This document shows positions 42,613-53,911 of a DNA stretch of 54,441 nucleotides, piece by piece; position 1 is the first letter of the stretch, and every line of letters begins with the position of its first letter. Made by a program: the position numbers and the translations under genes. The notes beneath the pieces are model-generated. The model made no database searches. It saw nothing but the letters and a program-made list of their open reading frames with translations, and was not told where the DNA came from. The DNA comes from Catenaria anguillulae PL171 (taxonomy: Eukaryota; Blastocladiomycota; Blastocladiomycetes; Blastocladiales; Catenariaceae): the NCBI GenBank assembly GCA_002102555.1, contig MCFL01000164.1:1-54441 (forward strand), read 5' to 3'.

Positions 42613-44091
42613 AGAAACAGTCGACCCCAAAGTCAGTGAATCCCGATCCAGCTTGCCAGCCTGAGGTTGGACTGGACACAAGATGTTGATCGCATGGATA
42701 CCTACCTGCGGCGCGGCTCAAGTGATGAGATGCTTGGTGAGTGTTGTTGGACCCGGAGGAGGGCACAGCGTCACCACCGTCACAGCAAGTCGACGGCGTG
42801 AGCAAGGGCAATCAGGCGAATGGGTCCAATCCGGCGGCTGCGTTGGATTGCCGAGAGTGGGCAGTGTCGTTGTGTCTTCACATGAGCATGAGCATGGTTT
42901 CCGTTTCCATTTCATTTTCTGGTGACTTGATCATGAATGATCACAATGAAAAAATGTTCAATCCTGGTGGGTCGCCCATGATCTGCCCTGGCCTCCACAA
43001 GCTGAGTAGGTAGACGGAAAGGCCATGCACTCCAGCAGCGGAGTCTAACTGATTGTGCTGATGTGTACAATGACGAAGTCCCCGCCGACGGCAGTCGACC
43101 AGCTCGATGGTAAAGGGATGCACTGCACTCAAGTTGGCAGTGGCGACAGTGCACAACAGTCACCATCACGGCCAAACCAGTCACGGCCACTTGCTTGGTT
43201 GACAAGCATGTCTTTCACTTTGCCTAATGCATCGGGAGCCAATCGAGCCGACCCGTGAGTGTGCCGACTTGAGAGTGTCGCCCTTGCCTGGAGACGCGGT
43301 AAAGTGGCACGGGAGAGTCTTTGACTTCTTGACGCTGACCCCCACATTTCCGCAAGGAAACCACATGGACGCGTTCAAGAACGCGAACACAACCCAACAC
43401 CAACACTTCAAGAGTACAATAGTCCGCGGCTTGGCAACGCATGGTTCCACTTTGGGCGTTTGTGTGGTGACTGATAACTGTTTCTTTTGAATTGAATGAA
43501 TACAAGTTGCTCGCTATATGTATACATTTCAACGGTTACGTGAGATTCCCTGTCAACCTTGTCAGGAGAAGCGAGGGCAAAGTTTTCGAGACAGCTGACA
43601 GGAACATGTACTACATTAATGCTCGATTCACGTGCAATAATGATTGTATATTTGACGCATGGCACCTTACTGCCATCTCTCTGACTACGAATACGAAATT
43701 CTCTGCTGGCAAGTCTATGCAATCAAGTTGAACTGCGTCAACCCGTCAAACCAGAAGAAAGCCACGATGCCTGTACCTGAAATCAAAAGTTTCAACAGCC
43801 TCCAATCGCCGCTTCCTGGGACTGGACATCTTCACCTTGCAATCAAGAATCCGCATTATCTGACATCAATGACTCACCATCTGCACCCATGGTCACGGCG
43901 CCTCCGTCACCATTGGCCATAACGGTGCCCCATCCGGTACAGACTTACTGCTTCTGCTCACAAAGACCAACAAGGTGCCGACCTGACTTGGGATGACCCT
44001 CGTCAAATGGTAACTTGCCTAGGAAAGCTCAGCACTGCCGCACGGCGTTGTTCCCAGCCTCGTATCATTGAGCAAGTCGTAACCCACCCAA
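42613..44091. other. spacer, with possible coding trace at its right end
   Basis: No supportable gene lies in these 1.5 kb. Near 43890-44030 a plus-strand run (TIGHNGAPSGTDLLLLLTKT) looks protein-like and may belong to an upstream part of the coiled-coil gene that follows. The rest contains only short frames. Confidence 0.4.
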
Positions 44092-45471
44092 ATGCGCCAG
44101 TCAGTAGCACAGCGGACTGGGTCGCACAAGTTCAACCAACTCCGATCGCAATTGGAGGCCGAGGAGCGCACAGTTGGGGAGAAGGACCTCAAGATCATCA
44201 ATTGGAAACCGACTTGGCGCAATCACGTACAAGGGCAACCAACCTCGACGCCAAAGTCCAATGGTTTTCTGGCAAGATGACCGAGCTCCAAGCGGGCCAA
44301 GCAGCGCTGCTAGCGACCAAAGCCGCCCTTGAGCAGCGCGTCATGGATCTTGAAACCCAACCGCAAGGGCCAACGTCGGATCAGGTAGCTGCACTGCAGT
44401 CCTCCCGACAAGCCCTTCAACGCCAACTGGTCCAAGAACAAGAGCGGCACAACAAAGCCTTGGCACGCGAACTTGCGCTGCAAGATCGACTCGCACATGA
44501 AATGCAAGCGCATGTGAGGTCCATGGGTGACATAGGTGTACAAAACCAAGCGAGGCAGACCCAGCTCGAGCGCGAGCGTGACGAGGCAATGGCTGCTGTT
44601 GAAACGCTCGAAAATCGGCTTTTGGAAAGCAATGGACGACTTGAATCGGTCACGGCGAGTGAGTCGCAGCTCAAGTCGGCACTTGACGCCGGCAAGGAGC
44701 GCGTTGAGGCACTCGAGCGGCTGATCAACGAGACAAGGCAGGAATCGGATGGTCTCAAGCGCCAGCTCGAGGATAGCACGAAGCAGATTGAATCACAAAA
44801 GTCGAGTGACCAGACTCTCAGGCAGCAGATCGATGCAGGCAAGCAGAGGTTGCAGCGCTCAAGTCAGGTGAAACTGCGCTCAACGCTCAGCTCGAGGATA
44901 GCAAGAGGAAGTCGGATTCGTTCAAGCAGCAGCTTGAGTCCAGCAAAACCGAACTCTCAAAGTCAAGACGAGCGAGACAGCACTCAGGACCCAGCTCGAG
45001 CAGAGCAAGAAGCAGTCGGAATCGCTCACAAAGCTGCTCGATGACAGCAAGAAGCAGTCGGAATCGCTCACAAAGCTGCTCGAGGACAGCAAGAAGCAGA
45101 TTGAAGCGCTCAAGCTGAGCGAGACAACACTCAGGAACCAGCTTGAGCAGAGCAAGAAGCGCGAATCTAACTTGACGGCTTTCGTGGACAAAGCAACCCT
45201 TGTCGAATCAGCGCTTAAGTCGAGCATTGCCGAACTAAACGAGAAGATTGCAGACCAGTCGTCGGAAATGACCCAACTGTGGTCGCAACTCAGTGCCGCG
45301 TGTGCTGACGCTGACAGGGCGCGTGCAGACTTGGCTGCGGTGCGAAACCAGCTGGTTCGCAAGGAGTATGTTGGCAATGTGATGGACTGGAACCAATGCC
45401 CTGTGTGCCAGGAATGGGTCAGGGACGGCGATCTAGGCCTTGCGAACCATCGTGCAGGCAGGGGGCATTGA
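44092..45471 (+). CDS. coiled-coil protein with C-terminal zinc-finger-like motif, frame broken
   Basis: The ATG at 44092 (MRQSVAQRTGSHKFNQLRSQ) begins heptad-rich sequence that continues to 45350 but changes frame about three times (near 44200, 44845 and 44955), each time in the sense expected for one missing base. The coil is continuous across the breaks: QLEAEERTVGEKDLKI, QLETDLAQSRTRATNL, LERERDEAMAAVETLENRL, ALKSGETALNAQLEDSKRK, then repeated units LEQSKKQSESLTKLL and LDDSKKQSESLTKLLEDSKK. The C-terminus after MDWNQ is CPVCQEWVRDGDLGLANHRA with a final GH, a C2H2-like zinc-finger spacing. Such a layout suits a scaffold or tether. No family is recognised. An AATAAA at 45535-45540 could end the transcript. 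Confidence 0.55.
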
Positions 45472-45534
45472 GTACGCCAAAATGAAATGCTTGTGTATGT
45501 GTTAACATGCATTGACGAAAGATATAACAACGAG

Positions 45535-45540
45535 AATAAA
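45535..45540 (+). terminator. possible poly(A) signal AATAAA
   Basis: A perfect AATAAA lies 64 bases after the stop of the coiled-coil gene, on the same strand, before the convergent SEC23 gene ends at 45619. Placement fits a poly(A) signal; it is a six-base match only. Confidence 0.4.
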
Positions 45541-45618
45541 CGGAAAGAAAGCAAGAAAACAAGAAACAAGGAAACTGAACTTGACACAAACCAACTCTCG
45601 TGAGACATGCACAAGCGT

Positions 45619-47964
45619 TCAGGCATTGCCACTCACGGCCAACCGCTTCAAATGATCCATAAACACCTGCAAACTGACATCGTCCGTGAAAATGGCCTGC
45701 CCCTGCCCGCCCTGGGGGCCCATGCCATATCCGCCCAGCCCGCCAGCCCCACCAGCACTCATGTACGTGGTACTCGGGTTGAGCTTTGCCAACAAGAAGC
45801 GCGCCTGCGAGCTGTTTTGGTCACAGTCAATGTACCGGGGCACGGGGAACCGGTCGGCCAACAAGGAACGCGCGTCGGCCACGGGCGACTCGAGCAGTTG
45901 CTTGAAGTTTGCATATTCGGGCTGCTCGTGGTATTTGGCGGCACGCCACTCGGCAATGGTGGACCCGTGGTGGATGAGGATGTGGAAAAACGTGTCGAGA
46001 AGCAAAATCACGTCGGGCTTGACCGACACCGAGTCGAGCAGCACGGGTTTCGGGTCGCCGTTGAACTCGTACGACATCAAGGGCGGCTGGATCATGATGA
46101 GCGAGTTGTTGCAGTCCTCGAGGTTGAACACGTGGCGGTAAAACGCAGTCTCGTCGGGCGAGTTGTTGAACACGGTCAAGAACTGGGACCGCCGCAAGTG
46201 GAACATAAACTGCGGGTAAATGGAGAAGTTGTCTTCAAGCGCAAACGAGTTTGGATCGTCTTTGCGGTACTGCGCCACGCGTGAGCACAAGCGAATCAGC
46301 ATGCGGTCCAACCACCGCAACACATCGGGTGCGTCGTCGAGTTCGGCCTTGTACACGGCAATGCGTGCCATGAGCACGGCCGCGGCCTCTTGGTCAAAGC
46401 TTGCTGTGATGTCGGGCGCAGACCCGTCCACAATATGGCGGGCAACCGTCGTGACACGCAGTCGCATTTGGCCTGACGCGTGTTGGTAGTGCGTGATAAA
46501 CTGGACCAGCCCACGCGAGCCGGGCGCAACGGGCCCCGTTTGCTGGGCATTAGCCAGCTCAAAGTACACGGCGGCCGTGGTGCGCGGGGTCATGGCCGCA
46601 AATCGCCAGCTCGAGGTGCCGCCCAAACCAATCTCGGTTTCGGCCACATTGGCACCCTTTTTCCCGAGCGAGTACGAGTCGCCAATCAAACCGGCCACCT
46701 TGAGCTCCTTGCTGGTGACCACGTCCATGGTGGCATTGAAGGCCATGCCCAACTGATCCTGCGCGTCGCGCACAAACATCTTGAGGAACGACTGCTTAAA
46801 GATGTGCGTGTTGAAGGAATCCGAGAGCACCATGACGCCGCCCGTGCTGCCGGGCAAGTGGCGCATTTCGTGCAAACCGACTTGATCGTACGACCCAACA
46901 AACAAGTCGACGGCATGTGCATTGGCGGCGGCCCTGGACGCAAGCTGCTCAAAGTACTTGAATGCGCGCTTGTGGTACTTTGCGTTATCCTTTTCAATGT
47001 CATGATGCGACCGGATCGGGTCCTTGAGTTCCGTGGACACGACCATGCCGGGGCCTTGGGTGCACGCGCCCCCCAAGAACATGAAGATGCGCGCGCCGGC
47101 CTGCGGAAAGGCCGATTCAAGCAGGGAAATGGCGACTTGCGAGGCAACGCCCGTGGCGCGGGCAGGGCGCTTATCGGCACCGACGGGCCAAGGGTCGCGC
47201 TGCAGCGACTCGATGATGGACGTGAGTGTAAACTCGCATTGGCCCAAGGGCAGCAAGAAGCGCATGGCAGCACCTGCGGCGTTGGGTGCGCGGACTTGGG
47301 CAGCGGGCGAGGTGGCCGTGGAACCAGACCCACCAGCGGCAGCAGAGGCGGCCGGGGACACGGCCAAGCCCAGCATTTCTTGGACTTGTTTGCCCGAGTA
47401 CTCCTTGGATCCGCGGAACACGTAGGCTTTATTGCAAGCCTCGGAGGCGAGCTCGTGGACTTGGACCATGGTGCCAAAAGTGACGAGGCCAACGAGCGCA
47501 TGGGCCGGGATCACGGCCAGGGCCCCCAGCAAGGTGTTTTTCAGGGCTTGCAAGTCTTGGTCATCGAGGCAGGTGTCGACGACAAAGAGGAAGATGGGCG
47601 GTGTCTGCGCGGGGCGCGACAGGATGTACTCGATGGTGGTGGAGGCGGGCAGCAGCTCGGGCGGCAGGTTGTGCGGGCCAATGTCGTGGTAGTGGGGCGG
47701 GAACGAGTTGCGCTGGAGGCAGAATGGGCAAACCCACAGCTTGGCGCGCGGGTCGATCTGGCAGTAGGGGTTGAGGACACCCTTGCAGGGCGGGCGGCAC
47801 ACGACGGGCTCGTAGGGGACGGGGTCCTGGGCGCGGGGCTTGAGGGGCGTGTAGAGCGCGGCGAGGGGCACGACGAGCTTGGCGGCATCGATCTTGGAGG
47901 CGGGCCAGACGTTCCACGACAGGCGCAGGCCCTCCGTGTCCTCGACCTGTTCAAAGTGCGACAT
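45619..47964 (-). CDS. SEC23: COPII coat GTPase-activating subunit Sec23
   Basis: Sec23 pairs with Sec24 in the inner COPII coat and activates GTP hydrolysis by Sar1 at ER exit sites. The intronless frame of 781 codons is the size of yeast Sec23 (768). It opens [20 protein letters not shown] as in the family. The zinc finger is seen as CRPPC, NPYCQ and VCPFC (residues about 56-82). The trunk (vWA-like) domain has [17 protein letters not shown], and the gelsolin-like domain follows [20 protein letters not shown]. The catalytic arginine finger lies in [10 protein letters not shown], with Arg at residue 722. A small Gly-rich loop sits between [10 protein letters not shown] and the C-terminal helix. 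All key residues are present, so it should be functional. It faces the MDM31 gene head-to-head. Confidence 0.98.
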   Translation of the reverse strand: MSHFEQVEDTEGLRLSWNVWPASKIDAAKLVVPLAALYTPLKPRAQDPVPYEPVVCRPPCKGVLNPYCQIDPRAKLWVCPFCLQRNSFPPHYHDIGPHNLPPELLPASTTIEYILSRPAQTPPIFLFVVDTCLDDQDLQALKNTLLGALAVIPAHALVGLVTFGTMVQVHELASEACNKAYVFRGSKEYSGKQVQEMLGLAVSPAASAAAGGSGSTATSPAAQVRAPNAAGAAMRFLLPLGQCEFTLTSIIESLQRDPWPVGADKRPARATGVASQVAISLLESAFPQAGARIFMFLGGACTQGPGMVVSTELKDPIRSHHDIEKDNAKYHKRAFKYFEQLASRAAANAHAVDLFVGSYDQVGLHEMRHLPGSTGGVMVLSDSFNTHIFKQSFLKMFVRDAQDQLGMAFNATMDVVTSKELKVAGLIGDSYSLGKKGANVAETEIGLGGTSSWRFAAMTPRTTAAVYFELANAQQTGPVAPGSRGLVQFITHYQHASGQMRLRVTTVARHIVDGSAPDITASFDQEAAAVLMARIAVYKAELDDAPDVLRWLDRMLIRLCSRVAQYRKDDPNSFALEDNFSIYPQFMFHLRRSQFLTVFNNSPDETAFYRHVFNLEDCNNSLIMIQPPLMSYEFNGDPKPVLLDSVSVKPDVILLLDTFFHILIHHGSTIAEWRAAKYHEQPEYANFKQLLESPVADARSLLADRFPVPRYIDCDQNSSQARFLLAKLNPSTTYMSAGGAGGLGGYGMGPQGGQGQAIFTDDVSLQVFMDHLKRLAVSGNA

Positions 47965-48268
47965 TTTTTTTTCCTATGCTATGGTGGTGATGACGATGAT
48001 GACTGCTGTATTGATGTTGTACACAGACAATGTGTGGCAACGTTTTTTAACATGTCAATGTCGACGTGTACATATTCATATCATATGGTGTGTGTGTGTG
48101 TGGCGACGTGGCGGCGGTAGTTGGATCGGAGGACTATATAAGTCTGGTCAGTCCGATCCGATCCGACTTGTGATGTGGAAATGATTATGTACTTGAGATG
48201 AATAAATATTTACATTATGCAACTGTCATGTATTTATCATATCAGTCAAACATTTTTCTATTAAAGAA
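47965..48268. promoter_or_regulatory. divergent SEC23/MDM31 promoter region
   Basis: Only 304 bases separate the two start codons, so promoters of both genes must lie here. Visible elements are T- and A-runs next to the SEC23 start, a (TG)n run at about 48086-48098, a TATATA at about 48134-48139, and an AT-rich stretch at 48180-48265. No specific factor site can be named. Confidence 0.5.
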
Positions 48269-50963
48269 ATGATACCCAGACCATCCAGTGTTAACTTAGT
48301 GTCCAAGCTGTCGTCCCTGATTGGACTCGGCCTCCGGTTGGCTCCAATCACCTCCACCTCCGCTGCCCACACGGCTCGTCTGCTGGCCGTCCCATTGTTG
48401 CTCAAGTGGAACTGGGCCTGGGGTTGGGGTTCGGGTTGGCGACCATCTCCTTCAACACCACCATCTGCTTCAACATCTACTTCAACCGCCCACCCATTGG
48501 TCACGGTCCACTTCCGACCGTCTGCTGCCGCCGCCCATCTCCAAGTACGAGCTCACTTCGCACGGGTCGCTGCTGCCCAAGCTCATGCCAATCCGCCCCT
48601 GCCAACGTCGGCTAGCATCCTCAAGCTCAAGCACCGTTCCTCTGCCCATCATTCTCAACCCCCTTGGGGTACACCCACGTTGACCCCGCCCCCACCCCAA
48701 CCCCCACCATTCTACCCTGCCCTTGCCTCTGCTTTTCCTTCGGGCCTCGGACGGGCATTCTACTCGACACAGCAGACTCCTACTCCTCCTACTCCTCCAC
48801 CGCCCTCTCTCAGATCCCTCCTTGCTCATTTTCAACTCAAAATCCGCCACTTTTTCCGCAAACCCGCACCACCGCCAACCTCCTCGTCATCCCCGGGATC
48901 ATCCGACTCGTCTACTGCCGGCGACGGAGCTTCGTCTTCATCATCTTCCACGCACCGCCCCTGGACCGCAGACGAACGGTTGGCCTTGATCTCGTGGCTC
49001 TTTGTCGGCAACTCGCTCTTTATTCTTGTCGGCACCACCACCTTTGTGTCGCTGGCGTTGTGGCTTGCCAACTCGTTCCAATTCGACGACGTCGTGGCCT
49101 ATGCCTTGGGCTGGTACGTGACGCGGGCAACCGGTGCCACCGTCATCTTTGACGGCGGCCTCGAGCCCGACTGGAAGGAGGGGCGCATTCACTTGCGGGA
49201 CGTGCGCGTCCGCAGGATGCATGCCTTGGACGAGAGTACCTTGGAGCCGCATTATTATTACGAAAAGGGCCCGTTTGAGGAGCCGCTGTTGCTCAAGGGC
49301 TTGGCTGCCGACGATGACGATGACGAGGGTGATAACGATACAAGCAACCACCAAGATGACGACGAGGTTCCACCCATGCCGTCATCTCCCACTGCGGCAC
49401 TTTCAAGGGACGAAAACAACTTTACCAAGTACGACCTCTCGATTGCTTCCATCTCCGTCACCCTAGACCTGGTCCACTGGCTCGACGGCAAAGGGCTCGT
49501 GAAAACCGCAACTGTACGAGGCGTTCGCGGCATCATTGACCGGCGTGACGTGTTTTGGGACGAGTCCATGCCCACCATCCCAATCCGGCGCCAGCACCAG
49601 CCGGGCGATTTCGAAATTGCCGACTTGCAAGTGGACGACTTGTTTGTGACCGTGTACAACCCGCAGTTCCGGCCATACTCGGTGTCGGTCTTTCATGCCG
49701 AGTTGCCCCAGTTGCGCAAACAGTGGCTCTTGTATGACGTGATTTGCGCTACCAGTTTGGTTGGACTGTTTGATAACTGCCTCTTTTCGGTGCACGCGCC
49801 TCAGTTGCCCGTCGGGGCGGGTGGGTCGTCGTCTTCGAGCTTGCCCGTGGTTGGAGCTGGTGGATCTGCAGCATCCTACGCTTCGCCATTGGCGGCTTCT
49901 GCCGACGGCAGCGAGGACGACGAGACATCTATTCCCGTTTCTGCCATTCCACGCCGCATTGTGCGTTATCTCATGTTTCTTTTTGTTGTTAATCGCATAC
50001 TTGCAGCTCACCCGGCTTTTTTTTTAATACTCGCCACTCATGTAGTCTCGCCTTAAAATCGACAATGTGCCCATCGACCACCTCAACTATGGTACCACGG
50101 GCCCCTTTGGCTGGATCACGGGTGGTACACTGGACATTTCAGCGACCATCCACATTCCTCGTCAGCGCCGCCCGCAAGACGTGGACAAGCTGCTTGCGCA
50201 GCTCATGCACGAACTCAAGGCGTCTGCGCGCGACCGCATCACGCTCGACGATCTTGGACGGTTGCCCGACAAGGTCCAGCAAGTGATTCGCGAAGTGCCC
50301 GCGGGGCTGTTGCCCGATGCGTTCCGGTCCACTCCCGCGCATGCGGCCGCCGCCGCAACGGCCGCGGCCAAGGCCGAGGCGCGCACGCCATTGGTGGGCC
50401 CACCAACACCACCTCCCACACTTGCCGAACTGGCCGCCACCGCCACGCAACCCTACCTGCTCATGGACCTTCAACTCAAGTTCAACAACATTCGCGCGTC
50501 GGTCCCGCTGCTCCCGCCCTCGGACCCGTCCACGCCTTCGTACCTCACCACCACGGCACTCATCCGTCCCGTTGTCGCCTACATGAACGCACATCGCACC
50601 GCCATTCCCTTGGCGTGCCGGCTCGCCATGCCACTCTCGGATTTCGACGGCGCTTGGACCATTTACAATGCGGGTTTATCGGACGCCCTGGCGACAGGCG
50701 TGGGGAAAGCCATGGTCGATGGGTTTTTGGACGAGGCAGAGCGCGCGAGGCGCATCCGGAAGGTTGGCCTGTGGAGTGTGCGCACGGTGGCCGAGGGAGT
50801 GGCCGGGGTGTTGAGTGGAGGCAAAGGGTTGGTTCAGTTTTTGGAGGGCGTCATGCGTAGTCAAATGCGGTTGGCTGTGCAGAATGAGGGGGCGTTGGGA
50901 GGAGACGGTTGGGAGGCCGGCGCGTACGTTTGGGAGATGCCGCCCGTTGAGAGGAGGAGGTGA
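48269..50963 (+). CDS. MDM31: Mdm31/Mdm32-family mitochondrial inner-membrane protein
   Basis: Mdm31 and Mdm32 are inner-membrane proteins needed for mitochondrial shape, inheritance and nucleoid stability in fungi. Exon 1 (48269-49960) and exon 2 (50046-50963) join across an 85-nt intron (GTGCGT donor, TAG acceptor, phase 0) to give 869 residues. The start has an Arg/Ser-rich import-type leader (MIPRPSSVNLVSKLSS). A membrane span follows at about residues 245-275 (LISWLFVGNSLFILVGTTTF). The family core includes VAYALGWYVTRATGATVIFD, IHLRDVRV, SISVTLDLVHWLDGKGLV, VRGVRGIIDRRDVFW and FEIADLQVDDLFVTVYNP. The splice rebuilds RRISRLKIDNVPIDHL and leads into TTGPFGWITGGTLDI. Mdm31 rather than Mdm32 is a guess from resemblance; only one family member is in the window. 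Confidence 0.9.
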
Positions 50964-51554
50964 GTGGAGTGGGCACGAGTCTTGTTGTTTTTGGGTCTAG
51001 TCTAGGGCTGTACATTTGAGTTCTTTGCTCTTCTTCTTTCGTCCATTTGTTTTTCTTTGGTTCGGTATTATGCATTTCGTCTCCTCTCAAGTCACACAGT
51101 ATGACAGAAGAGCTGTGAACCTCCACGCTTGTACATGTAAGTATACGTTTCTACGCACATGTCGCTCCCTCCTCTTTCAGCACTTGCCATCAAGCTATGT
51201 AGGAGCGAAGAAACGCGTCACGTCACTGCGAACGTCATGATGAGCGTCATGAGGTTGACAGTTGGAACTGCTCGCGAGGCTGGTATGGTGCCATAGAACT
51301 CGTTGCTCACTCCATTACGACGGGAACCAACGCCCACCTAGGGAGTCGAGGTCAGAGCATTTGCTCTCCTTTGGCTTTCATCATGCATGCACATAGACGT
51401 CGCTACCCGAAGCATTTTCGCACACTTCGCCCCGACAACCCATGACGTAGACCTCGACCCGCGGCCATCTGCCATGAATACTTGAAGACCACCTCCCAAG
51501 ATTCCCACGCATACATTCCCACACCGCACTCTCCATTTTGCAATATCAACTGCC
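50964..51554. other. spacer between two plus-strand genes
   Basis: These 591 bases contain a T-rich stretch at 51020-51070 (likely 3' untranslated sequence of MDM31) and the leader of the Rab gene. I see no coding sequence or RNA gene. Confidence 0.5.
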
Positions 51555-52545
51555 ATGACCGCATCCACCTCGACTTCACCAAGGACGTCCTCGGCAAACC
51601 TCACTCCTCAACGCCAGCTCAAGATCCTGCTTCTGGGTTCATCTGGCGCAGGCAAAACCGCACTGGCCTTGCGATATGCGCAAAACTGCTTCAACCCGCA
51701 CCAAAAGTCGACCATTGGCGTCGATTTCTTTACCAAGCAAGTCACCGTGCCCGATGGATCCACCGTCTCCATCAACGTAAGCATTGCTATCCATTTCATC
51801 TCTGTGGACAGGGCACCTCCGCTAAGGCAACCAATTGACACATGTATGTAGATCTGGGACACGGCCGGCCAAGAACGGTTCCACTCTCTCGTCGAATCAT
51901 TCTTCCGCGGCGCCGACGCATGCATCCTCGTCATGGACCCGACTCAGCCGCCGCGCGAAACGCTCGCATCGCTCACGTACTGGCACGCAAAGGTCATGCA
52001 TCACCTGGGCCCCGTTGCATCAGCTTCGCATTTCCCGTTTCTCGTGGTAGCCACAAAGTCGGACCTGGACGCGAGCGTGGCCACTCGACCACGTCAAGCA
52101 GTGGTGTGTGAGCGAGCGGGGAGTCGCTCAGGTGGTGCACACGTCGGCAGTCACGGGCGAGGGCGTCAACGATGCGTTTGTGCATGCGGCGCAGCTGGCT
52201 GTGGATTATCATCGGGTCATGGAGGTGTTGGAGAGAGAGGAGGTAGAGAGGGAAAAGAGCCGGCGGAGAAAGAGCAAGCGTGGGTCGTGGCTGGCGAGCG
52301 CGTTTGGGTTGGAGCAGGACCTAGAGGAGCAGGATCATGGGGTGGCCGCCGGTAGTAGCGAGGAGGGGCTGCGGTATGCGAGGTTGGCAGATTCAGGGTT
52401 TTTGGGCGACGATGCCGTGCGGCAAGAGGAAGCACGCAGGACAAGGAGTGGGCTGTTAACGCATTCGAGCCCAGTGATTCGGTTGAATGGCCCGGGGAGA
52501 GGAGGTGCATCGTCGGTTGAGGCAAAGAACTGTGCCTGCGGATAG
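51555..52545 (+). CDS. Rab-family small GTPase, one frame break
   Basis: Rab GTPases direct vesicle tethering and fusion. Exon 1 (51555-51776) has a Ser/Thr-rich leader and QLKILLLGSSGAGKTALALR (P-loop) and STIGVDF (switch I). A 75-nt intron at 51777-51851 (GTAAGC donor, TAG acceptor, phase 0) restores NIWDTAGQERF (switch II). Then come ACILVMDPTQP, FLVVATKSDLD (G4, with TKSD where most Rabs have NKxD) and HTSAVTGEGV (G5). Between G4 and G5 the frame shifts by one near 52083, after DASVA; beyond it LDHVKQWCVSE resumes a Rab7-like pattern. Exon 2 is 694 nt, one base over a multiple of three, as the shift requires. After G5 there is an unusual tail of over 100 basic and Glu-rich residues ending KNCACG, a CxC prenylation-like motif one residue from the end. 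The Rab subfamily is uncertain; Rab7/Ypt7 or Rab18 types are possible. Confidence 0.8.
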
Positions 52546-53316
52546 TTTTGGTTGGTTGTCGGGCATGTTGGGAGGAGGCTGCTGGCATGGAAAAACTAAA
52601 AAAAACCATCTTTCATACGTAGACGTAATGAATACATACCTAGTCTCAGTTGGCTTCCAACCTATCATGACGAAAGATCATGCTGTCAGGTGGGATTTTG
52701 TGGCGAATACGATCGAGGCAGTACCGAACGAAATACGGTTGCTTACACCGTCATCCGCATTCAAGCCTGTCAATGGTGTGTTATGGTACCGCCCGCTTAC
52801 GACATATGGCACCAGAAACAGCCCAATAACATCACTGTACGCTGCCAAATGCTCGATCCTGTCATTCGGGACGCAAATCTGAGTATGATTCGCCCCTCAA
52901 TGGATGTCATGGGATTACGTAGCTTTTGCTCAAGCTTCACTTGCAACGACAAGAACATCCAGAAAGTTCGTCCACAACCACACCACCAAGCGAACATTGG
53001 GAGAGGTGATGAGCGAGTGCCGTTCATCACTCATCGGAATGACAAAATGTGGACATCGCGTCACGTCGTCATGTCATCCGCTTGACTCCACTCACTCGCT
53101 CGAATGTGCCGGTGCGGCTGGTGAAGAATACGAGGGTTACGCGACAAAATGGAGGAGAGACGTAAAATTATAGTGGTCTGCGGGTACATAAAGCGTCGGC
53201 CAACCCCGCTCAACATCCCATTCCTCGAAACTGTATTCTCACCGAGAGCCATCCAACCCCTTCCTACCTGACAAAAAACACCTGCACTTTACCCCTACAC
53301 TTCACACTCCATCAAA
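52546..53316. other. spacer between two plus-strand genes
   Basis: About 770 bases with no supportable coding sequence. The immediate upstream region of the next gene (53200-53316) is C- and T-rich, as in fungal leaders, with a short A-run. Confidence 0.45.
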
Positions 53317-53911
53317 ATGCGCACCCAATTCCTTCTCCTCGCTACCGTTGCCTCCATGGCCTTGGACCGCTGCGGCCAACCCTGTCCCGCAAGACGGCGG
53401 CGAGCAGAACAACGGCCAATACACGGCATGGACTGAAACGTCGACCTCGACAACTGTTGAAGCTACTTCCACCACCACTGCTTCTGAGCAAGTTCCCACT
53501 TGGACTGAGTCGCTTCTGTTTCCGTGACTGAGACGGGTATGTCGCTTTGACTGTCTTGAATTCCGTCATACTTCAATTCACCAACTATCCCTTTCTGATC
53601 CACAGAATCAACCTCCACCTCGACCGACTCGGCAACCGCACCTACGCGACTGATGCCGCAGCTTGGACTCAGGTCGCCGACTTGGTGGACAACAACTCGG
53701 CCACTTCAGTTGCTGAAGCCACCGCATCTGCCTCAGCCGAATCCACTGCTGCTGCCGAGCCGACCCAAGTGTACGAGGGCGGCGAGACACAGAAAACTCG
53801 GTGGTTGCTGGTGAGCAAAAGTCGGTCGCGATTCGCTCGTCTGCGTCTGCAGCGGCTGTATTGTTGCCTTGTATGGGCCGGCATTGTGCTTGTTTGAACG
53901 AGGGCAACTGA
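53317..53911 (+). CDS. secreted Ser/Thr-rich protein, possibly GPI-anchored, frame broken
   Basis: ATG 53317 opens a signal peptide (MRTQFLLLATVASMAL). The sequence then continues, in a neighbouring frame, as TAAANPVPQDGGEQNNGQYT, AWTETSTSTTVEATSTTTAS and VPTWTES, then SVSVTET up to a GTATGT donor at 53537. An intron of 69 nt (53537-53605, CAG acceptor) leads to ESTSTSTDSATAP, DAAAWTQVADLVDNNSATSV and ATASASAESTAAAEPTQVYE. The end, in one frame, is a small-residue and hydrophobic stretch (SSASAAAVLLP), suggestive of GPI addition. At least three frame changes are needed, so the exact product is unknown. Such Ser/Thr-rich proteins are usually heavily O-glycosylated wall components. Boundaries are approximate, especially the 3' end. 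Confidence 0.5.

Noticed and set aside
42572-42811. N-terminal extension of the RD-rich gene to 42811
   Set aside because: No ATG; it reads through a CAGAGA repeat into Cys-Leu runs, so the ATG at 42571 is the better start.
46480-48120. Plus-strand frame of 546 codons
   Set aside because: It is the exact antisense of SEC23, whose family match is complete; the long frame follows from GC-rich codon use, and its protein is Gly/Arg-rich without a domain.
51016-51240. Short plus-strand frame rich in Phe after MDM31
   Set aside because: It is a T-rich 3' untranslated stretch with no family match.
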